Part shown: positions 1 through 4,405 of the stretch, one piece after another | Numbering within the stretch: position 1 is the stretch's first letter | Layout: each line of letters opens with the position of its first letter | NCBI GenBank assembly: GCA_900769205.1 | Contig: CAAGFS010000156.1 | Location: 1 to 5,996, forward strand | Source: Clostridia bacterium | GTDB lineage: Bacteria; Bacillota; Clostridia; Christensenellales; CAG-917 | Reading direction: 5' to 3' | Length of the DNA: 5,996 nucleotides | Made by a program: the position numbers and the translations under genes | Notes under the pieces: generated by a model | What the model saw: the letters and a program-made list of their open reading frames with translations, nothing else | Told to the model about the DNA's origin: nothing | Database searches by the model: none

Positions 1-61
1 CGTATGAACTGTTTTTTTTGTTTAGGTGTTGCACTTGAAAGTATAATTCACCTTATAATAT

Positions 62-91
62 AAAAATGCGCTCGGCAAACGAGCGCATTTT
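62..91 (-). terminator. Intrinsic terminator of the GPH transporter gene
   Basis: Bases 63-74 and 80-91 are perfect inverted repeats (12 bp, core ATGCGCTCG/CGAGCGCAT) around a 5-base loop. Read on the minus strand, the hairpin starts 27 bases after the transporter stop codon. Its 3' arm ends in a run of five T, followed by AT-rich sequence. This is a textbook Rho-independent terminator. The plus-strand side also ends in four T and then AT-rich sequence, so it may work weakly in both directions. Confidence 0.9.
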
Positions 92-118
92 CAAATATTT
101 TTGTTGTGGTTGACTTTG

Positions 119-1786
119 TCAGTCGTTGCAGTTTTGATTGTCGGACGCAACTTCGTCAAGGACGTCGTTGACGGGGACGCTTTCCGTTTGTTCGGGTGCG
201 TTGTCAGCGGACGCGATTTCTTCTGCAAACACGTCTTGCGCCCCGCCTGCGCACTCCTGATAATCTTCAAGCATACGTTGCTCCTCTTTGCGTTCTTCGA
301 TGACGGCAAGCATTTCGGACATCTTCTTCTCGTTGAGGAAGCACTTCTTTTTGTAGATGATGAGCGCAACCGCAAGGAACACCATGGGTATCACGCAAGT
401 GAAAACGAGCAATTTGATTTTGCTGTCGTCGGGCACCATTGCAATGACGGATTCGTAGGTGGCGTCGCCGCCCAAGCCTCTGTCGATGTCCGTGAGCTGG
501 TTTGTGTAGGTCACAACGCCCGCGATTATATAGACGAGCGAAACGAGACCTTGCATAAGCGCGGAACCCATCTTTGCCGTGAACGGACGGAGCGAGAAGA
601 TAAGACCTTCTTCGCGCTTGCCGGTCTTGTACTCGTTGTATTCGACGGTGTTTGCCATATTGATGACCATAATCATATAGAAACCGCCACCCCAGCCTGC
701 AACGGTGTAGGCAAGAAGCATAAGGACAAATCTCAAAGTGATTTGCATGCCGAGCACTTCAAACAACAGAACGTTGGGCACGGTAAGCCCCAAAATCATC
801 ATCAGACCATAGCCGACGATTATCGCAATACCGCAGGAATAGAGCAGATTGTCGCGCCCGTATTTTTTGGAAAGCCACGGATAGAACAGCGTAAATACGG
901 TTGACACCACCGCAAATCCGAGTCCGAAAACCGTCCAGAGCATTCCGTTGTAGCCGAACTCGAAATAGACGTACATCATGCCGAGTCCGCCGCCGACGAC
1001 GTTTGTGCCGACGTTGAAAAGAAGCATGACGAGCGCGCACCACAAAAGCTGATCGTTTTTGATGAGTACGCGGAACATGTCTTTGAGTTTGAGCGGCGGG
1101 GTTTTCAAAAGGTTTTTGGGCAACGGCTTTTCCTGTACGCCGAAAATCGTGAACAATTGGAAAGCGAACATCAAAACGGCGGCGACTATGGCAAGCACGC
1201 CGTATCCCGTTGCCGCACTTCCGCCGATTGCGTTGTCGCCGTTGGTGAGCATCGGCACGATAAGACCCGCCAGTCCGCCGCCGATTGCGCACATAATCTG
1301 CGTAAACGACGTGAGTTTGTCACGATCGTGAGCGTCGCTCGTGAGAGTGGGCATCATCCCCCAATACGAGATGTCGTTCATCGTAAACGTGATCGAGAAA
1401 AGGAAATACATCACCGCAAGCAAAGCGATGAAACCCCACCCGTCAACAGGTATGTTGAACAATGCGATTATCACGCCCGCCGTGAGCGCGGCGCCTATGA
1501 GTTGCCACGGCTTGTACTTGCCCCATTTGGTGCGTGTGTTCTCAACGATGCCGCCCATAATCGGATCGTTGAAAGCGTCGAATATTCTTGCCGCAACGAT
1601 GATGATCGTGATTGCGGAAAACTGCGCCACGTTGAGATGCTTTGTGAACACGCAAAACGACAAAAGATAGCCGTTGAAAAAGTTGTAGAGAAAATCTCGT
1701 CCGATTGTGCCTATCGGAAACATCAGCAGATTGCGAAGCGACAGTTTGTCGCTCGAACCACCTTGCTTGACCGCGGTTTGTGCCAT
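119..1786 (-). CDS. GPH-family (MelB-like) sugar:cation symporter with a long acidic C-terminal tail
   Basis: This 555-residue inner-membrane protein of the major facilitator superfamily has about twelve hydrophobic segments. It most resembles the glycoside-pentoside-hexuronide:cation symporters, which take up a sugar with Na+ or H+. Visible MelB-type landmarks are Asp31 in GTIGRDF, the RIFDAFNDPIMGG motif with Asp70 and Asp74 (MelB Asp55/Asp59, cation site), MNDISYWGMMPT with Asp138 and Trp142, and EYNEYKTGKREE followed by Lys405 in TAKMGSA (MelB Lys377 region). The transported sugar cannot be read from these residues. Residues from about 480 onward are hydrophilic: a charged, probably helical stretch (EKKMSEMLAVIEERKEEQRM) and then an acidic, Ala/Asp/Glu-rich end. 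MelB is about 475 residues long, so this tail is extra, and it does not look like the EIIA domain of LacS. The ATG at 1786 follows AGGGGA (1792-1797) at good spacing. The gene stands alone between its own promoter and terminator, with no sugar hydrolase or regulator beside it in the window. Confidence 0.93.
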   Translation of the reverse strand: MAQTAVKQGGSSDKLSLRNLLMFPIGTIGRDFLYNFFNGYLLSFCVFTKHLNVAQFSAITIIIVAARIFDAFNDPIMGGIVENTRTKWGKYKPWQLIGAALTAGVIIALFNIPVDGWGFIALLAVMYFLFSITFTMNDISYWGMMPTLTSDAHDRDKLTSFTQIMCAIGGGLAGLIVPMLTNGDNAIGGSAATGYGVLAIVAAVLMFAFQLFTIFGVQEKPLPKNLLKTPPLKLKDMFRVLIKNDQLLWCALVMLLFNVGTNVVGGGLGMMYVYFEFGYNGMLWTVFGLGFAVVSTVFTLFYPWLSKKYGRDNLLYSCGIAIIVGYGLMMILGLTVPNVLLFEVLGMQITLRFVLMLLAYTVAGWGGGFYMIMVINMANTVEYNEYKTGKREEGLIFSLRPFTAKMGSALMQGLVSLVYIIAGVVTYTNQLTDIDRGLGGDATYESVIAMVPDDSKIKLLVFTCVIPMVFLAVALIIYKKKCFLNEKKMSEMLAVIEERKEEQRMLEDYQECAGGAQDVFAEEIASADNAPEQTESVPVNDVLDEVASDNQNCND

Positions 1787-1813
1787 AATAATCCCCTTTG
1801 TTTTTATATAATC

Positions 1814-1842
1814 ATTGTATCAACCTTTGTGGCGTTTTTCAA
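1814..1842 (-). promoter_or_regulatory. Sigma-A-type promoter of the GPH transporter gene
   Basis: On the minus strand, TTGAAA (1837-1842) and TACAAT (1814-1819) are separated by exactly 17 bases. Each hexamer differs from consensus at one or two positions. Transcription would start near 1807, leaving a leader of about 20 bases that carries the AGGGGA ribosome binding site before the ATG at 1786. The leader is too short for a riboswitch. I see no clear operator palindrome over the promoter. Confidence 0.75.
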
Positions 1843-1851
1843 TAGACAAAC

Positions 1852-1886
1852 GCAAAAAAAACGCAATCGAAACGCCGTTTTTTTGC
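1852..1886 (-). terminator. A-tract/T-tract inverted repeat, possible back-up terminator
   Basis: On the minus strand GC-A7-CG (1876-1886) is followed, after 12 bases, by CG-T8-GC (1852-1863), giving an almost perfect inverted repeat with arms of 11-12 bases. It lies directly downstream of the strong terminator at 1887-1944 and just upstream of the transporter -35 element. An A-tract able to pair with the U-tract is typical around intrinsic terminators. The stem is poor in G:C pairs, so it may only be a back-up. Being nearly symmetrical, it could act on either strand. The function is inferred. Confidence 0.4.
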
Positions 1887-1944
1887 AAAAAAAATACTCC
1901 GCTTGCAAAACACGGATACTTTTGCGTTTTGCGCAACACGGAGT
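1887..1944 (-). terminator. Intrinsic terminator of the small two-gene operon
   Basis: On the minus strand ACTCCG (1939-1944) pairs with CGGAGT (1896-1901). The stem continues inward, with small bulges, through TTGC/GCAA and AAAAC/GTTTT. The 3' arm is followed by A and then eight T (1887-1894). The hairpin starts 33 bases after the stop codon of the 51-residue gene, so it closes that operon and insulates the transporter promoter downstream. Confidence 0.88.
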
Positions 1945-1976
1945 TTATCTCACGCGATTCGACAAAAAAACGACGA

Positions 1977-2132
1977 TTAATGAGAATTGACGTAGTTTTC
2001 CAAATCGCTGAACCAATCGAAGGTCATCTTCTCGCCGTCTATGGTCAAATCCAGCGGAAAACGGCAAAAGGCAAACTCGCAAAGAGCCTGCCTTTTGTCA
2101 GTGTAAACCTTGTCTTGATAAACAATCGTCAT
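1977..2132 (-). CDS. Small acidic protein of unknown function (51 aa)
   Basis: This open frame of 51 codons runs from the ATG at 2130-2132 to the TAA at 1977-1979. It begins MTIVYQDKVYTDKRQALCEF and ends DLENYVNSH. I do not recognise the family. The protein is soluble-looking and acidic, with more Asp/Glu than Lys/Arg, two cysteines (Cys18, Cys23) and an aromatic C-terminal half (FDWFSDLENY). It has no signal peptide or membrane segment. The start lies one base beyond the TAA of the 75-residue gene (TAATATG) with no good Shine-Dalgarno of its own, so translational coupling is likely. A reading frame that fits neatly between an upstream stop and a strong terminator 33 bases downstream argues for a real gene, although it is short. 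Alternative: the frame is fortuitous and the region is the 3' untranslated part of the 75-residue gene. Confidence 0.6.
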   Translation of the reverse strand: MTIVYQDKVYTDKRQALCEFAFCRFPLDLTIDGEKMTFDWFSDLENYVNSH

Positions 2133-2133
2133 A

Positions 2134-2361
2134 TTAGCAAGGAAGGATTCTGAAAATAGACTTTTTCACAATCATGAAAACGAGGTCCAGAATCCAGATG
2201 ATGTTCCACCCAAGAATAAGGCGAAGAATGCCTGCGACGATTTTGCCTTCCGTAAATCTCGTGACAGCACCCAAAATCCAAGACGTGAAGGGAATGATTG
2301 CCAGAATGAGACTTACGACGTAGCTGAGTCCAAAGTAATCGCTTTTGCGTTTTGTTGCCAT
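2134..2361 (-). CDS. Small two-helix membrane protein of unknown function (75 aa)
   Basis: This 75-residue protein has a basic N-terminus (ATKRKSDYF), a hydrophobic segment at about residues 12-33, a short polar turn (TRFTEGK), a second hydrophobic segment at about 41-65, and a basic end (KKSIFR). Under the positive-inside rule both termini would be cytoplasmic, making a membrane hairpin. The second half (GILRLILGWNIIWILDLVF) faintly recalls the last helix of TM2-domain proteins (GILQLL...IWWLIDL), but the TM2 Gly/Arg/Phe/Tyr signature of the first half is absent, so I do not assign it. The ATG at 2361 is preceded by AGAGAGG (2370-2376) eight bases away. A near-consensus promoter lies upstream and the 51-residue gene follows after one base. 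The last codons place a cysteine at the very C-terminus. Confidence 0.78.
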   Translation of the reverse strand: MATKRKSDYFGLSYVVSLILAIIPFTSWILGAVTRFTEGKIVAGILRLILGWNIIWILDLVFMIVKKSIFRILPC

Positions 2362-2402
2362 AAAACGTACCTCTCTTTTTTGTTTTTTATTTTACAAAAA
2401 GT

Positions 2403-2431
2403 ATATTAACACCTATGGAATAAAATGTAAA
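2403..2431 (-). promoter_or_regulatory. Extended -10 sigma-A-type promoter of the small two-gene operon
   Basis: On the minus strand TTTACA (2426-2431) and TAATAT (2403-2408) are separated by 17 bases. A TG dinucleotide one base upstream of the -10 hexamer makes it an extended -10 promoter. Predicted initiation near 2396 gives a leader of about 35 bases before the ATG at 2361. Termination at about 1887 would give a transcript of roughly 500 bases. The rest of the gap up to the hydrogenase terminator (2432-2520) is AT-rich, and I see no further feature in it. Confidence 0.75.
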
Positions 2432-2520
2432 CAGGTTGACGTAATTTTGCCTGCGATTATGATGTTTTTTGAAAAACGAGATGAATAATAGGTTTGTAAA
2501 AAAAACGCGATAAATAGATG

Positions 2521-2594
2521 AAGAACAAGAAAGAGCCACGCAATCGGCAACCCTAATGTATATCAAATACATGAGTTGACGGGAGCGTGGCTCT
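2521..2594 (-). terminator. Long imperfect hairpin with U-rich tail at the end of the hydrogenase operon
   Basis: Bases 2532-2541 and 2585-2594 form a perfect 10-bp outer stem (AGAGCCACGC with GCGTGGCTCT). Inside it, after an internal loop of six bases on each side, the minus strand pairs CAACTC with GGGTTG (one G:T). It then pairs ATGTAT with ATACAT around a 5-base loop, leaving a 2-base bulge. The 63-base structure begins 18 bases after the hydA stop and is followed by a pyrimidine-rich run (TTTCTTGTTCTTC counting the last stem base). Termination of the operon is the simplest role. The structure is longer and more elaborate than needed for that. Confidence 0.65.
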
Positions 2595-2612
2595 GCCGCA
2601 GTTATTCGCTAT

Positions 2613-4391
2613 TTAGCGCGTTTTTTTTGGAAAGCGTTCACGCGCAGAATTATACGACGTATGCAACAACTCGTGTGCAAGATGGCTGTTTGGTGCGCCA
2701 AGATACTCGTCGTACAGTTTGATGATTTGCTCGTTCTTGTGCGAAACGCGATTGGGCATCATGCGGTCTTCTTGGTAAAGAGCGGCGGAACGTTTTTCAC
2801 GATAGGTGTCGAGAATGTCGTCGTCTTCGTTGGGAAGGAAGCAAGGCTTGACGTACGGTTGTCCGCCACCCGCAGCGCAACCGCCGGGGCAACCCATGAT
2901 TTCGATGAAATGATAGGGGCTTGTGCCTGCTTTGATCTGGTCGAGAAGGACTTTTGCGTTCTTCATGCCCGAAGCGACGGCAACCTTGACGTCCATACCG
3001 CCGAGATTGTAGGTTGCTTCTTTGATGCCTGCAAGACCGCGAACGTCCTGAAGTTCGACGTGTTCGAGTTCCTTGCCGTCGAGAACGGCTGCCGCAGTGC
3101 GGAGAGCCGCTTCCATAACGCCGCCCGTTGCGCCGAAGATGACGCCTGCGCCCGAGTATTCACCGACGACGTCGTTGTCAAATTCTTCGTCGGGAAGGCG
3201 ATCGAAACGAATGCCCGCACGCTTGATCATCTTGCCGAGTTCACGCGTGGTGAGCACTGCGTCAACGTCGCTGATTCCGTTGACGGAAAGTTCTTCTCTG
3301 TTCTTTTCAAACTTCTTTGCGGTGCAAGGCATGACGGACACGACGAACATATCTTCGGGTTTGATGCCGTTTTTCTCCGCATAGTAGGATTTGAGAATTG
3401 CGCCGAACATTTCGTGCGGTGATTTGCAGGAAGAAAGGTGATCGAGAAGGTCGGGATAGTAATACTCCGCATAGTTTATCCAGCCCGGAGAGCAGGAAGT
3501 TATCATCGGGAGAGTTCCGCCGTTCTGCACGCGGTCGAGAAGCTCGTGCGCTTCTTCCATAATGGTCAAGTCCGCACCGAAGTTGGTGTCGAACACTTTC
3601 TTGAATCCGAGACGACGAAGCGCCGCAACCATCTTGCCGGTGACGAGAGAGCCGATGCGCATACCGAACTCCTCGCCGAGAGCCGCTCTGACTGCGGGAG
3701 CGGTCTGCACGACGACGTATTTGCCTGCTTTGAAAGCGGCGTCAACCTTGTCGATTTCGCTCACTTCCATAAGCGCGCCCGTGGGGCAAACGCTTACGCA
3801 TTGACCGCAAAGGATGCAAGGCGATTCTGCAAAACTTCTGTTTTCGGCAGGAGCGACGATGGTTTTGAACCCGCGCTTTTCAAAGCCAAGAACGGAAAGA
3901 CCGTGCGCGTTTTTGCAACGCTCGATACATCTTCCGCAAAGCACGCACTTCGACGTGTCGCGTTTGATGGACGGAGTGAGCGTGTCAACGGTGACGGGTG
4001 TTTGTTCACCGCCGTATATCCCTTCTCTCGCCCCCGTGAGAATTGCTGCGTGCAAAAGTTCGCACTTGCCGTTTTTGTCGCATTCCTGACAATTGCGGTT
4101 GTGGTTGGAAAGAAGAAGCTCGACGGACGATCTTCTTGCCGCGGTTGCTTTGGGAGAAGAAATGGTGATTTCCATACCTTCCGCAACGGGATATACGCAG
4201 GACGCCACGAGACCTCTTGCGCCCGTTGCTTCGACGAGACACACTCTGCACGAACCGCGCGAGCATTCGCCGTGGTTGAACGCGCAAAGAGAAGGAATCT
4301 CGTATCCGCAAGCCTTTGCCGCTTCGAGAATGGTCAGGCCTTGTTCCACTTGATAAGGCACGCCTTCGATTTTGATATTTATTTTAGCCAT
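2613..4391 (-). CDS. hydA: [FeFe]-hydrogenase catalytic subunit, NAD-linked HydA/HndD type
   Basis: This is the catalytic subunit of a cytoplasmic multimeric hydrogenase. In characterised relatives it couples H2 formation or uptake to NAD(H) and ferredoxin, often by electron bifurcation. Numbered from the ATG at 4391 (592 residues), the order is as follows. A ferredoxin-like [2Fe-2S] domain has Cys36, 48, 51 and 65. A His-Cys3 [4Fe-4S] site has His97, Cys101, 104 and 110. Two [4Fe-4S] motifs follow, with Cys149, 152, 155, 159 and Cys192, 195, 198, 202. The H-cluster domain has L1 TSCSPGW (298-304), L2 MPCTAKKFE (354-362) and L3 with Glu497, Met499, Cys501, Cys505 and GGGQP. A small-subunit-like tail (about 530-585) ends in HELLHTSY. 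Architecture and length match HndD. The extra C-terminal [2Fe-2S] domain found in some HydA proteins is absent. In L1 the second residue of the usual Cys-Cys pair is Ser301. I reject the GTG at 4398-4400 as start because it overlaps the AAGGAG site. The ATG has ideal 8-base spacing. Confidence 0.96.
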   Translation of the reverse strand: MAKINIKIEGVPYQVEQGLTILEAAKACGYEIPSLCAFNHGECSRGSCRVCLVEATGARGLVASCVYPVAEGMEITISSPKATAARRSSVELLLSNHNRNCQECDKNGKCELLHAAILTGAREGIYGGEQTPVTVDTLTPSIKRDTSKCVLCGRCIERCKNAHGLSVLGFEKRGFKTIVAPAENRSFAESPCILCGQCVSVCPTGALMEVSEIDKVDAAFKAGKYVVVQTAPAVRAALGEEFGMRIGSLVTGKMVAALRRLGFKKVFDTNFGADLTIMEEAHELLDRVQNGGTLPMITSCSPGWINYAEYYYPDLLDHLSSCKSPHEMFGAILKSYYAEKNGIKPEDMFVVSVMPCTAKKFEKNREELSVNGISDVDAVLTTRELGKMIKRAGIRFDRLPDEEFDNDVVGEYSGAGVIFGATGGVMEAALRTAAAVLDGKELEHVELQDVRGLAGIKEATYNLGGMDVKVAVASGMKNAKVLLDQIKAGTSPYHFIEIMGCPGGCAAGGGQPYVKPCFLPNEDDDILDTYREKRSAALYQEDRMMPNRVSHKNEQIIKLYDEYLGAPNSHLAHELLHTSYNSARERFPKKTR

Positions 4392-4399
4392 AGTCTTCA

Positions 4400-4405
4400 C
4401 TCCTT
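4400..4405 (-). promoter_or_regulatory. Ribosome binding site that fixes the hydA start
   Basis: AAGGAG on the minus strand lies eight bases before the ATG at 4389-4391 and overlaps the TAA stop of hydB (4404-4406). A GTG three codons upstream of the ATG shares the last G of this site, so a ribosome bound here cannot start at it. The overlap of site and stop codon favours coupled translation of the two subunits. Confidence 0.85.

Noticed and set aside
101..904. Plus-strand open frame of 267 codons opposite the transporter gene
   Set aside because: It is the complement of a clearly coding gene. Its product is rich in His/Asp with no domain-like pattern, and it lacks a ribosome binding site. 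It is a shadow of the real frame.
1157..1990. Plus-strand open frame of 277 codons across the transporter start and the intergenic gap
   Set aside because: It runs through a promoter, two hairpins and the end of another gene. Its composition changes along its length, as expected of a non-coding frame.
2387..2572. Minus-strand open frame of 61 codons between hydA and the small operon
   Set aside because: It overlaps both the long hairpin and the promoter at 2403-2431. It has no Shine-Dalgarno, and its hydrophobic, Phe/Leu-rich translation comes from AT-rich DNA.
2604..2632. Short palindrome CGCTATTTAGCG next to a run of eight T on the plus strand, resembling a plus-strand terminator
   Set aside because: The stem has only five pairs with an impossibly tight 2-base loop. 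The T-run is the complement of lysine codons at the end of hydA, and there is no plus-strand gene to terminate.
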